Assembly: GCA_950295325.1 (NCBI GenBank)
Contig: OX485803.1
Coordinates: forward strand, 25,172,001 to 25,236,000
DNA from: Polytrichum commune
Taxonomy: Eukaryota > Streptophyta > Polytrichopsida > Polytrichales > Polytrichaceae
Direction of reading: 5' to 3'
DNA: 64,000 nucleotides
Shown: one piece after another, positions 1-11,323 of the stretch
Layout of the letters: each line of letters opens with the position of its first letter
Numbering within the stretch: position 1 is the first letter of the stretch
Program-made: the position numbers and the translations under genes
Notes under the pieces: model-generated
What the model was told of the DNA's origin: nothing
Database searches by the model: none
Seen by the model: only the letters and a program-made list of their open reading frames with translations

Positions 1-592
1 TTGGAAAACACTAGGATATCGATCAATTATGTCCAAAAGTCTCCCCAAACATTGGTAGTCGTCCATACAGTGCCTAGCTGCACTAAATAGTTCTAGTACT
101 GTGGGCCACACTAATTTTCTAGAGCTCATACCATTTCTCATTATGAAAATCAATGTGGGCCACATTCATTTTGAAGCCAGGGTAAATTTTGAGTAGAAAA
201 TCAGCATGGGCCTTACTAATTATTTTTTAGAAATTAATTTGGGTGATTATCTTATTGTTGGTCATAGAGATTTACCCCGGGGTTTTGGAACCCATTAACT
301 CCATCTTGACTAGAAGATTAGTGTGGCTCATGCAAATTATTTTCACCCTAATTCTCCAACTACCTTAATAGGACTATTCAGTGTAGCTCCTGAAGGTTGG
401 GTCAACTCAACCTGGGTGACTCCACACTTATAAGGTAACGTTAGTGGGACTTAAAAGATAACTTTCCTCTCTCCACTTCTCATAGGATATGAAATACACA
501 ATTCGTGCAAAAAAAGAAGGAACATTAGAGTCTTTTACCCTAACATGCAATGTCCGTTCACCGCCTTCCTTTCATGTCCGCATGAGTGGTGG
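1..592. other. Intergenic, degenerate internal repeats
   Basis: Repeated words GTGGGCCACAC, CACTAATT and AATCARYRTGGGCC occur between 90 and 350. Short open frames only; nothing else supported. Confidence 0.4.
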
Positions 593-600
593 GAACTACA

Positions 601-1004
601 CACGGGTAGATCACTCCATTGTCAACACCAGGTGCGACCAAAAAAAATCTTCTTTTGGTAAGTTGCACCACCAAAATGGGTCAAAATTTTATCAAATGTT
701 TTTCATGAGTATATATACACAGTATCTATGACATAGTTAAAAGTGGTAACTAAATTTGATGATTTGTTTTTTTCATAAAATATACCGTTTCTAACTAGAA
801 TGACACAAAATTGAACTAAAACAATTACTAAAAAAAACAAAGATGACTAAAAATTTCAAAAAAGTATACAAAGTATACTATTAATGGTTATGTATATGTA
901 GAAAAAATATCATAAATTTTAAAATGATATATGGCATGTAATATAGGGGTAGCAAACTTTGTCCGCACGTGGTGTCAACTTAACAATGAAGTGACCTCCC
1001 CGTG
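601..1004. mobile_element. hAT-like MITE with 8-bp duplication
   Basis: 404 bases with inverted ends CACGGGTAGATCACTCCATT and AATGAAGTGACCTCCCCGTG, flanked by the perfect 8-base duplication GAACTACA (593-600 and 1005-1012). Eight-base duplications are typical of hAT transposons. AT-rich inside, no coding capacity. A related element sits at 33908-34403. Confidence 0.8.
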
Positions 1005-1010
1005 GAACTA

Positions 1011-1370
1011 CACTACAAATAATGATATTTAATGTCACCAATTCTAATTGTCTTGCTCAATACTAATTTGCAACCCGTAGTGTAGTGTCAACAACACTAA
1101 ATGCTAACCCCAACAATGCTATTTATCATTCCTTGTCAATTGTTTGGGGCATTATAAATTCACAATGTTGCAACTACTGCCCCTCACCAAGTGTTGTTTC
1201 CATCCATGACAATATTTCATCACAGGTTGCTGACAAAAGAAGGAAGTGAATGAACTCATCCATCATCCATGAGTATTGGTTCACTTATTCATGAGAAGCG
1301 TCATCCAAATAGTGACCATTGTGACATTAAATACCATATGATCCTAAATACCATATTTAGCATAGTATGC
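1011..1370. mobile_element. CACTA-like repeat (family C), copy 1
   Basis: Starts CACTACAAATAATGATATTT and continues ATGTCACCAATTC, matching the reversed right end near 5020. The right boundary near GACATTAAATACC is imprecise. CACTACA ends plus subterminal TATTTAGTGTCA words point to a non-autonomous CACTA element, but no 3-base duplication was verified. Confidence 0.5.
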
Positions 1371-1509
1371 AGTTAATGATATGTTTTGTGCAAACATGAC
1401 GATGGAATGAGTTTGTATAGTCTGCAAGGAAAGAAGGAACCAATTACGGAGAGATTCCTTGGGGTGGAATTAGGGGTGGAGCCAAGATTTTGACCTAGGC
1501 ATGTAAATT

Positions 1510-1554
1510 TGGCAACTTCGGAATGAAGTTAGTTAGTTTACCAAGCAATTTTTT
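1510..1554 (+). repeat. 45-nt word identical to 30575-30619
   Basis: Starts TGGCAACTTCGGAATGAAGT and ends CCAAGCAATTTTTT; the two copies are identical base for base and both run into a T-rich tract. No transposon end is recognised around either copy. Confidence 0.75.
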
Positions 1555-2102
1555 TTTTCGCAATTTGTAAATTTTCATGTCAGAAGGTAAACAATTTCTT
1601 GTGTAAATTTTCACTGAATCTCATTATAATTTCCCAAATTTTTGTGACACGAGGATTAGCGTCTGGCACTTTCATTTAACACCAACACCAGCAAAGGACA
1701 AGCTCACACACCTCTGTGAGACCATCAACTACCCCAGCTACATGTACAATAAAATGTACATGGGTGTGTTTTATTTTCAAATTTCAATAGGTGGTCGGAT
1801 TTGATTATTTATTGAGAGATTTGGAGTCATCGAGTTGACATCCCCATACAAAAATTGATAATGTCGCTAATATCCAAAACTTTGGCAATGGTATTTTCGA
1901 TATAAGTGATCATCATATCGACCATCCAATCATCTCCAATAATAAGCAGATGCCGGTCTTTCCTTCAATGCACTCGTATTGCAGAAAAGAACCGTAGTCA
2001 TTTTCCCATTGCGGTTGTTTTGATCAGCATGTTGTGCAGTCGCCAAACGACGGCATATTTGTTTTGGTTTTACCAACTGAGTTCTTAGGAATTTGGGGGC
2101 TT

Positions 2103-2153
2103 GTAATATACCATTGGAAAGGTCTTAAAAACACCTTTCCAATGGTGTATTAC
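2103..2153. repeat. Perfect short hairpin
   Basis: Arms of 21 bases (2103-2123 and 2133-2153, core ACCATTGGAAAGGT / ACCTTTCCAATGGT) with one mismatch that could pair as G-U in RNA, separated by a 9-base loop. Confidence 0.7.
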
Positions 2154-2280
2154 ACGCCCCAAAATTTTCAACACTATAGTCGTAAAACAAAGAAGAAAAA
2201 TGTGTAGTCGTTTTGGCATAGTTTTCTACTAGTGATGTCAAGGGGGGTTGAGCCCTCGGTGGAATTGTCAATCATGCATT

Positions 2281-2445
2281 AGGGCCACTTCACACACAAG
2301 ACTAAGGGTCCATGACCATTGTACTTCAACCACTCTCACTGGTGGAAAAGGCGGAGCCGGTCCAAGTGCGCTTCACACCATGCTTGAGGGACCAACATAG
2401 TACAAGATGGATGTAAAGTCTACATGGATTCCTACATGGCACAAA
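2281..2445. mobile_element. Truncated family B MITE
   Basis: Starts AGGGCCACTTCACACACAAG and carries the family block TGCTTGAGGGACCAAC and TACATGGATTCCTACATGG also seen at 58361-58560. The right terminus was not found. Confidence 0.55.
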
Positions 2446-2475
2446 TCAATATGTAAAGAGTCAACTAGGTTCTAA

Positions 2476-2890
2476 GGGCATCCCCACCAGATCGGGTAAC
2501 ACCAAATAGAGTATATAATATTTTATACCTATGGGGAGCCCTCTATCTTGGGCGGGGCAGCTCATCATGAGTCAAAGCCCACCAAAGCCTAGGCATACTC
2601 CCGGTATAATTAGGAAGCAATCAATAAGACAACGACACCTTATATTTCACATGATATAAAGTAGGATATCGGAGTATCTGATATTAAAGTAATCTCTTGG
2701 CAGGCCGGAGGAGTTCCGTTATATGAACCATTTATGGCGGGGGAAGGTCTTTACTATACCCAGACCGGTTCTAAATTATGGGGAACTGGACATTGGTGGG
2801 GCTTAGTTTATGCCGGTACCGCCACCTAAGAACCCAGGATGCCCCATTTTTGGCATTGCATGCCCCATGCCTGGTCTGATGGGGACGCTC
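2476..2890. mobile_element. Tourist-like MITE with TAA duplication
   Basis: 415 bases with inverted ends GGGCATCCCCACCAGATC and GGTCTGATGGGGACGCTC, flanked by TAA on both sides (2473-2475, 2891-2893). Three-base TAA/TTA duplications are typical of PIF/Harbinger-derived MITEs. It lies just right of a truncated family B copy. Confidence 0.7.
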
Positions 2891-3615
2891 TAACAAGTTG
2901 GCCAAGTTTATTACTTCCAACATATACTTGATACTTTGTTCTTCTTCATGTGTGCAATGAAAAAAAAAGCATATTTGGGCAGCTCAAGTGATCGCGTGAC
3001 GTGTCTGTGCAGTAGATTTAACAGACTACATGGTCGGTTAAATGATGCCCTAAGTATATTGTATGTAATAAGTATGTGAATTTTATAAGTGACTTGAAGT
3101 GGCATACTAATGTAGCCAAACGTATCACCACCCAAATTATAAATATGTTGGTCAACGTCATTAACCTTAATAATGTATTTTTTATTCCAACAATCTACAA
3201 ATTTACTTTTGTCAAAGTAAGATTTATTATGGCGCACAATTGTCATGCAACTCACTCTAATTAACAAGGCACACCAATTTGAATGTCACACTTATTCATA
3301 TATGCAGCACACTACACTAAATATTGTAGTGAGTGTCATAAAGGCATGTTATGTCACTATGGTAATTTTTTAAATGGCACTTCTTATGAATAAGTTTACA
3401 AAAACTGCCATCCCACCCTACTTATTGTTCATCTACTTTTGGTATTATTTGCATTGTAGCATTTTTTTGTGATGAAATACTATCATGGATGATTGAAATT
3501 CAGATGGAAAATCACTTAGTTGGTGACAGTAATTGCAACATTATATGTTTATAATGCCCATATTTTTTTAGAAGGAATGATAAATAATGTTAGGTTTACA
3601 TTTAGTGTTGGTCCC

Positions 3616-4928
3616 CTCGGGGGGGGGGCACTCCCTTGTATATTTTGCATACACCTGCGATAATGACCTATTAAAATGGGGGCTATTTACCTATGAGAAA
3701 GGATTATAAGGGATGCTAATTTTTGAAATAATGGTAAATTGTTGTGATTATTTGCACCCTATCGGTAATTATAAATTCTTGGATGGTTGATTTTATGGTA
3801 CCCTATATTACTTATATGTAATTTTCCCCCCCTGATTGCCCCCATTCCTTAAAGTGTATGATACAGTAGAATTCTTGTTAGAAACACGTGTATAGAGTAA
3901 GAGAAACAAACATTTATTAGGGTTTAGGGTTCAGGGTCACACTGAAGTCCGGGCAAAGCAAAACACTAAACAATAACAACAAAAGATTGCAATTACATGT
4001 CATTAAGCAACACGAGCCAACGAATAAAAGTTGTGTTGGATAACACTGTTAGAAACCTTGAGGTTTTAGGGAACAGGCCAGCCACATGTGTCTCAAAGTC
4101 ACATTTACAAGGTTTGCATAAGCCCTACAATTGATGCCTTGATCTTCCAATCCTACACATTGGAGGAAAATCTCACGCCGTGCAAGCAAAATCCACCTAA
4201 ACTAGCTAGGCTATCATTTACACATGTGGGAGATATGAGGGTACTCGAACTGAAATGACTACTATAGATTTCAAGGTATACTAATGATCATTCAACCCTT
4301 TTTCCAAATTATATCTCCACATGTGTGAGATTGTACAAATTTAGTAGGATTTATTTTTTATTTGAAATGAACTCACTCAATGAGTTTGCATCTACCTCAT
4401 CTAAGGTGTAGATTTTGCTAGTTGATTCATACACTAGAGACACAGTTGAGATAATAGCATCCACATCAACCCACACACAGTCACTCTCAACATACTTATA
4501 TTTGTTGAGACCCGACTGTTTTTTGAACCAATGGAGGTAAGCCATAGCAGTTGGGAAGAGCGTTTCTCTATTTCCGTTCTGGACTGCACGTTTCATCAAG
4601 TCAATGGGTTGCCAACAATTGCCCCACTTAGTACCAACCTTCACCCTTATCTTTTGAACTCTTCCTATATAGAACATGCCATATTTTGGTGGCAAAGTAT
4701 TTAATTTTTGAAACTATCGCTTTTTCTCCATGCTATTTTATATGTACCACTTAGGTAATTTAATCATGTTTTGTCAAATGCTATATTACATATAATCATG
4801 TTTCACAATCCCAGAGCACCCTATACTACATATAATAATTTTACAAATTTTACGCCAAATTTTTATACAAGACCCTATATTTTATCGCACGTAGTTCCTA
4901 CGTTTTTTGCCAGTGCCCCCCCCCCGAG
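3616..4928. mobile_element. 1.3-kb DNA transposon with 8-bp duplication
   Basis: Inverted ends CTCGGGGGGGGGGCACT and AGTGCCCCCCCCCCGAG enclose 1313 bases, flanked by the perfect duplication TTGGTCCC (3608-3615, 4929-4936). It splits a CACTA-like repeat whose halves rejoin if it is removed. The reverse complement of its right end shares ACGTGCG..AAAATATAGGGT with the left end of 54711-55834, so both belong to one family. It contains one exon-like open frame on the minus strand. Confidence 0.8.
4351..4713 (-). pseudogene. Exon-like open frame inside the 1.3-kb transposon
   Basis: About 121 codons are open between stops, with a coherent composition unlike the AT-rich surroundings: YIGRVQKIRVKVGTKW, then CWQPIDLMKRAV, KYVESDCVWVDVDAIIS and SKIYTLDEVDANSLSEF. 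There is no ATG at its start; the first Met is internal. I do not recognise the family. It could be a captured host exon or a remnant of the element's own protein. A terminal stop is present at 4351. Confidence 0.4.
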
Positions 4929-4936
4929 TTGGTCCC

Positions 4937-6076
4937 ACAACACGTGCGATTCACAATTAGTATTGAGCAAGACAAATGGAATTGGTGACACTAAATACAA
5001 TATATTCAATGTAGTATTTGAGTATTTTGGATCATCACTCTCATTGTCTCACTTCATCCTTCAAGTGTTGGTTCACCAAACACACGATTAAGCTCAAGCT
5101 CGAGCTTGCACATGTGATGTGGCAAGGTAAGAGAATTTTTGCCCTTGCACATGCTTAAGATAGTGGGGAGATCATGCATATATATTTATCTTACCCACAA
5201 AACCACACACAAATGTGTGATGATCATATATGAGGCACAAACTACCCAATGTGGGGGCTTAGAATTTTCAACCATATTAGGGTTTGTTGATGGCTAATTT
5301 ATGTCATATTAATCGTCTTAGTACAAGTCACCTTCAACTTACATGGCTACGAGTGAAAGTCCACAACACCTACCAAAGGGGAGGGTGAACCTAGAGATTG
5401 TTACCTTTATCCAAACAAATCCCTAAGTCGGGGTTTGGGATCAGGCTTACCAATTAACCTACATGGGACATGGTTTTATTACTAACCCCTTAGTAGGTGT
5501 TATGAAATGAATCCATTGCAATGAATCATTGAGATGATTTATTACAACCACATGGACTTAAGGTGAAAACATTGGAAACCCCTTATAGCCCATCAACCTA
5601 CTGCCCATTGCCCTCCTCTGGAAATGGCTATGAAGCCCTCTTCCTATCTACTTGAACCCAACCCCAACCCCAACCCTCTCACCAAATTCAATGGTGTAGC
5701 CGCCACTACGTGTTGGGTTATCTCCCGGTTCCATTACTGGATATGTGTATATACTTGTAGCTTTTACCTACTGCTCTTATTTATCGAAAAAAAAAGCAAG
5801 CACATGAGACCGAATAACATTATGTCATGTGTTTCTTCTTTAATTAGCATATTCGATCCCAACATGAACATCAAAGACCTTGAATCATCCTAGTGAAAAT
5901 AAGTTGGGATAAAATCATTTGCCACAAACCCCATGCCACCATAAATCCACAACTACGGAAGCCAAGCCGGCCCCTATTGACCAATGTATTGAGCCTTCAA
6001 TCTTGTTATGTGAATAACTCACAAAGTGACTGGACTTTTTCCAAACCTCATAATCACATGTCCCTCATTTCCAATA
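4937..6076. other. Intergenic, no gene seen
   Basis: AT-rich, with a CCCCAA-rich stretch at 5646-5676 and short unsupported frames. Confidence 0.4.
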
Positions 6077-6296
6077 CATTGATTATCCCAGTTAATATGT
6101 GTTACTGTACATAATTGCGTAGTGTAATAACGTCTTACTGAAAAGTTCAATTCTTATTAACAAAAGTGCAGTAGGTTGTTCGCCCATTATAGAACATAAT
6201 TGACTTTTCTTGATAAGATATGACATTCTCATTAACTAGCTATTGCACTGCGTAACTCCGAATAGTTAACACACATTTTATTGGGATAATCTATGT
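6077..6296. mobile_element. 220-bp palindromic MITE
   Basis: The two halves pair imperfectly over their whole length: ACATTGATTATCCCA against TGGGATAATCTATGT at the ends, TTGCGTAGTGTAATA against TATTGCACTGCGTAA inside, and AAAAGTTCAATT against AATTGACTTTT near the centre. TA flanks both sides, which would suit a mariner/Stowaway-type insertion, but the terminal sequence is not the usual one. Confidence 0.5.
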
Positions 6297-6834
6297 AATT
6301 ACTATGGCATTGGAGAGTTCCGGTATCTACCAAGATGGAACTACCGACAACAGACAGAGAAGCCTAAAGCCTAAAGCCTAAACCCTATGACCTAGGGTAG
6401 GCTCCAAGCTTCCAATTCATAAGGTGGCCTTTAGGGGATTGGGAAGCCAGTGTGCTATTAAAAAACCATTTTTTGGGGGAAATCTCCCAATTCTCGCATC
6501 TTCTATTATCCGTCACCAAAGTCAAACCCAATAAGTATTTTGTACTCTTTAATTTGTAGTTTTTGTGATCTTCACATCTTTTGCAGTGCGTCGTAAAGTG
6601 AGTCTTAGATCGTAACATTCCTCGAGGAACTCTCTTTCAAATTCTAGTAGATTTAAAATTCTCTCACTCTCCCTTGCACTTAAGATTTAGGTTGAAATAT
6701 TGGAAGCAAAATATTGTATCGAACACTATTCTTTTAAGACTCGTCATTGTGCAACGAGAAGCCCCACGCTAATCTACTGACATTCCATGCTACTTTGATA
6801 TGTAATACCACGTTAACAAAACACATGTGTTTGG

Positions 6835-7315
6835 ACACTCTAAACTCCGTAGTATCACACATGTGGCAATCAAAGTGCAATTGATATTACGGAGTTTTGT
6901 GGTGTTTAATATGGATGTGTGATACTATAGATTTAGTGTAGCATGTGACATCATGGAATAACACAAAGGAGATGTGAGGACACTTTGAATTTGTTTTCCT
7001 GTCACCGACGTTAGTGTGGTCCACTCCACTTGGCCTTCCCAGGCGATGTGGCGGACGCATGCACCAACATTCAACAAGTGGCATAAGAAGAAGAAGAAGA
7101 AGAAGAAGGCACTCCACATGTTGACACATGGCGCAATACGAGGGTGTGGGTTGACTTTTTTGATGGTTTGCATTAAAGACAAATTTTGTGATATAAGGGA
7201 GAGAAATGTGATAATAAGGAGTGAGATTTGAACTACGAACATCCGTTCCCTAGGGTTTCGGGGTGTTAGAGAGTGTGTGACATTATGGAGGTTGATATTA
7301 CGGAGTTTAAGGTGT
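6835..7315 (+). mobile_element. MITE family A copy
   Basis: 481 bases with inverted ends ACACTCTAAACTCCGTAGTA and TATTACGGAGTTTAAGGTGT. An extra inner inverted pair of ACTCCGTA...TATCACA and TGATATTACGGAG lies near the left end. A GAA-rich (AAG)n stretch sits at 7086-7110. Open frames inside are shared with the non-coding copies and are not genes. Confidence 0.7.
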
Positions 7316-9485
7316 ATTGTGTTTTCTATTTGGATGTGTGAAGAGGTAACCTATACGCAAAGGCAAACTAATTGCACATATAAGAGTAGGTTTCATGTTG
7401 AGGGAGAGAGTTTTGAGCATTATGATGTCCAGGCAACCTCAAATATCATCAATGAAAGGGGCTCCAATATAAACAAACTCCCTAGAAGTCAAGGGTTGGT
7501 TAGTTTCAATTATACCAATAAACTATTCATGGATCTATGATGCAATTTTTGGAGTCTTGTAAGTAACAAAATTCAGAAACCATGCTATATCTATCTATGT
7601 ATCTATGTATCTATTTGTTTATCATGTTTTGACCATTCTTAATGGATAAAATTACCTAGACATCGCATAGCTTTTGGCCAAAGAAGAAAACGGACTCTTC
7701 CCATTCTTACAAACGCCTTTAACCTCATGCCACAAATTAAAGGTGAAATTTCACAAAGTACCGTATAGTTGCCTATGAGTTCTTATTGCCACTAGGTTAG
7801 AGGTGTTTTTTTCCCCTTTAAAACTCTTCCATCCCTTCAATTATGCAACATGTAGATGGCAAAGTTTCAACTCCTCTATGAACCTCTCATAATCATTAAC
7901 CAAAATAAAATACTAGTTTCAACATTTTCTAATATGAAAATCTCCATGTATTGTAAAATATTAGCCAATGACCATGGAACCCACAACTTGAAATGCTCAT
8001 TTATAGTGAACGTATGAAACAATAGAGAGGCTATTCTCCCCTAAACTAAAGTTACCCAATTCCACATCCATTGGACTAAGTGATAGGTTATACCCATTAG
8101 GTAAATGAGTGTTGAAACCACACCCAAAATCTTGCACAATAAGTACATGTTGATTTTAAAATTGTCAATCTCATGAATATCATGCTCCCCGACATGTTAG
8201 TTGTGGATCATCTACCGATAAACCCTTAACCCTTATAACTTTTGCATATGGAGTTCAGACAAGACAAACTTGATGCATTGGAATCGTACATACCTTGGAC
8301 AACTAACCAACTAATTTAAATTTCTAGTCGACTAGTTGCATTTCGTAACTATAGTTGTTCGTGATTTGACTTGCCAAAAATGTAGTTAATTATAGTTTTT
8401 TAAAATTCGATCTGCAAAACACATAGATGCTAAAAAGTGTGCCTTGTGAGCCTTACCTAGTGGGAAGAGTTGTATATAAAGCCCCCCCAAAAAAAATTCA
8501 TCAAAATTTTATTATAAGAGCATTTCTCTACCATGGGCCTTTATCTTTTTCTACCACACCACCTCGTTTGCCTCTCTCACCGCAAAACCCGTTGGACCAT
8601 GTCAGTAAATTATGTAGGCCTTACAACATGTCTTGTGGGGACCTCAACCTCCATGGTCACTTTGACATTTTTTCCTCGGTGCAAACCAAAGTGGTCCTGG
8701 GACGAGTTCAACAACCAATCAACACTCTTACATGGCCCTGGGATGACTTCATGATCCATGGCGTAAACAACCCCTTAGTTACATAGTTATAATCCTCTGA
8801 AAATTCTCTAGGTAACTATATATAGTTGTTCTTGAATCTGGTCCTAAAATTTTCAAGTCACCTAGGATTATCCCCTAAAATGTATTGAAAAAAATCTAGT
8901 TAACTATAGTTATTTCGGCAGTTCTCCAAGGTCTGGAACCCTGTCTCAATTGCTAAAAGAAGACGATATGCCGCATCTCGAAAGTCCACTCATTAACTTA
9001 GTTTTTTTTAAAGAAAAATTAAATTATTTTTTTCGTTCGTTGAGTTCGTTAAGTTCGTTAAGTTCGTTAAGTTTCGTTCGTTAAGTTCGTTGAGCTCAAA
9101 GTCAATTCTACAAGATCCGAACTCTTCAACATTTTAGGGTTTGGGAGACACTTAACCCTCTTGCATTGGATGCGGCTTCGGCCTTGGTGTACGGTTAGGA
9201 CTACGAAGGATTGACTCCAATCAAAGTCTAGGTCATCCCTAAATGTCAAACAATGTGAATCGCATGTGACTTGAACACTCGATGATTGATCTAGTGTATA
9301 GATGTATTTATATATACATATAATCGTGTTTCTTCTACAAGGAACCCTAGCTATGACCATTGTAAATTGCAGTTGACCGATACGGTGACTTAGTCGGCAT
9401 TCAGGTCTGAGAGGCCATGTTGTGAAATTTCTTTTGAGATTATCAATAACTTACAGGGTAAAAGTTTGGACTCGTGGCAAGCATG
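7316..9485. other. Intergenic, no gene seen
   Basis: Contains a short ATCT/ATGT microsatellite near 7590 and two stretches rich in AACTATAGTT words (8330-8420 and 8790-8920) that look like inverted ends of a decayed element. A 119-codon open frame at 8427-8786 shows no domain or codon signal. Confidence 0.4.
9031..9095 (+). repeat. Short tandem repeat of GTTAAGTTC
   Basis: Nine-base units of GTTAAGTTC/GTTGAGTTC with one interrupted copy, about seven units. Confidence 0.8.
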
Positions 9486-9493
9486 TAACATAG

Positions 9494-11044
9494 GGCTAGG
9501 GTGAACCAACTCCCACACTCGTACCTTCGGGGGATGAAGGCCTCGCGAATGACACTGAAAACGTCATCCTTCTTTATGGGAAAGCCCTCCTTTAGAAAGC
9601 CTATCTTTATGGCATGGGAAATATAGGGAGGACGTTAAGTACCCCCCCCCACGAACTTTTCGGGGGGGGGGGGGGGGGATATTCTGTCAGGGGCAGCCCC
9701 CTGACATTTTTTTCTGCACCCGACCGAAAACTGCTGCCCGCCCGCCCGATCTCGAAAAAACTAGTGTACTTGCATTTTTGAAGGCTACTTGTCCACAAAT
9801 CCCATATTGAGTGCACTTCATTTTCAAGGTCTCAAATCCAATATATATGTTCACTTCCATTGAGTAAATAAGCAATTGACTAGATTTCATTTTCAAAGTG
9901 AAACCGTCAATAAAGCATGCAATTAACTTGGAAGTCAAAAATATTACAAAATCCTCATTAATACTGAGGTTATAATTTTTGTCACTTACAATTGAAAGGG
10001 ACCTTGTCATTCTAAAATGAAACGAAAATTTATGATTTATTTATTGTATTTTAATATAATATAATGTATTCTAGTATAATATATAATATATTTAATACCT
10101 TCTACAATCACAAAGTTTTCATACGCATTTAAACTAGTAAAGTAAGATTGAATGCAACTAAGTCTAATAATTTCTGGTTAATCCTAATGAATCGTATTCA
10201 AGCCCAATTAAATCAGAAAATATGCGTACCAAATTAATTAACCCTGATTAATTATAAAATGTACTTACTGGAATTAGTCATGATTTAAATGGAATTAATT
10301 CCAGTAAATATAATTTATGATTATTTAGGCTTAATTAATTTGGTAAGCATATTTTCTGATTTAATTGGGTTTAATTAGGATTAATCAGAATATATTAGAC
10401 TTAGTTGCATTCAATCTTACTTAACTAGTTTAAATGCGTATGGAAACTTTGTGATAGTAGAAGGTATTAACTATATTATATTAAAATATTAAAAATAAAA
10501 TAAATAAATCATAAATTTTCGTTTCATTTTAGAATGACAAGGTCCCTTTCAATTGTAAGTGACAAAACTTATAACCTCAGTATTAATGAGGATTTTGTAA
10601 TATTTTTGATTTCCAAGTTAATTGCATGCTTTATTGACGGTTTCACTTTGAAAATGAAATCTAGTCAATTGCTTATTTACTCAATGGAAGTGAACATATA
10701 TATTGGATTTGAGACCTTGAAAATGAAGTGCACTCAATATGGGATTTGTGGACAAGTAGCCTTCAAAAATGCAAGTATACTAGTTTTTTTGAAATCGGGC
10801 GGGCGGGCAACAGTTTTCGGTCGGGTGCAGAAAAAATGTCGGGGGGTTGCCCCTGACAGAATATTCCCCCCCCCCCCGAAAAGTTCGTGGGGGGGTACTG
10901 AACGTCCTCCCTATATTTCCCATGCCATAAAGATAGGCTTTCTAAAGGAGGGCTTTCCCATAAAGAAGGATGACGTTTTCAGTGTCATCCGCGAGGCCTT
11001 CATCCCCCGAAGGTACGAGTGTGGGAGTTGGTTCACCCTAGCCA
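9494..11044. mobile_element. 1.55-kb foldback element (MULE-like)
   Basis: Two arms of roughly 770 bases are near-perfect reverse complements, meeting at about 10265-10310 (TTACTGGAATT...AATTCCAGTAA). The ends read GGCTAGGGTGAACC and GGTTCACCCTAGCC. TAACATAG flanks both sides (9486-9493, 11045-11052), an 8-base duplication (the base before it differs) in the size range of Mutator-like and hAT insertions. Each arm holds a G/C homopolymer hairpin (CGAACTTTTCG between C and G runs) and mirror-image open frames, which are not taken as genes. A foldback TIR-MULE is the best fit. Confidence 0.75.
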
Positions 11045-11052
11045 TAACATAG

Positions 11053-11291
11053 AGGGTGCTTAAAACCAACACCTCACCAAAATGCAATGCTCTTGCTCAA
11101 TAAGTACACTTTGATTTTGATCCTGTTTATCATCTTAACGTCGAGTTTGTTTAACGGTTTTTGGGTTATCTATCAATAAAAAAAAATATCAACAATTCTT
11201 GTAGCTTTTGCATACAAAATCCAAGGAAGGTATGCTTTGATGCATTGGTAATGTTTTCCCACAAAAAAATCCATGAATCGAATGGTGTTGA

Positions 11292-11323
<32 letters not shown>

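Larger units (their letters stand above)
3290..5022. mobile_element. CACTA-like repeat (family C), copy 2, split
   Basis: The parts 3290-3615 and 4937-5022 line up with 14026-14400 (ATGGATGATTGAAATT, TTTAGTGTTGG, CACAATTAGTATTGAGCAAG, GGTGACACTAAATAC). The 1.3-kb transposon splits it. The left terminus is unclear. Confidence 0.5.

Noticed and set aside
3916-3940. Interstitial telomere (TTTAGGG-like words)
   Set aside because: Only two or three degenerate units; too short to call a telomeric array.
6887-7242. Open frames with poly-Leu or poly-Lys runs as genes
   Set aside because: They lie wholly inside a family A MITE and the runs come from its (AAG)n tract; equivalent frames recur in the other copies.
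8427-8786. 119-codon open frame as a gene
   Set aside because: Overlaps another open frame, has no recognisable motif, and no splice or promoter context supports it.
9687-11052. Mirror-image open frames of 107 and 172 codons as genes
   Set aside because: They are the same sequence in the two arms of the foldback, run through G/C homopolymers and show no domain.
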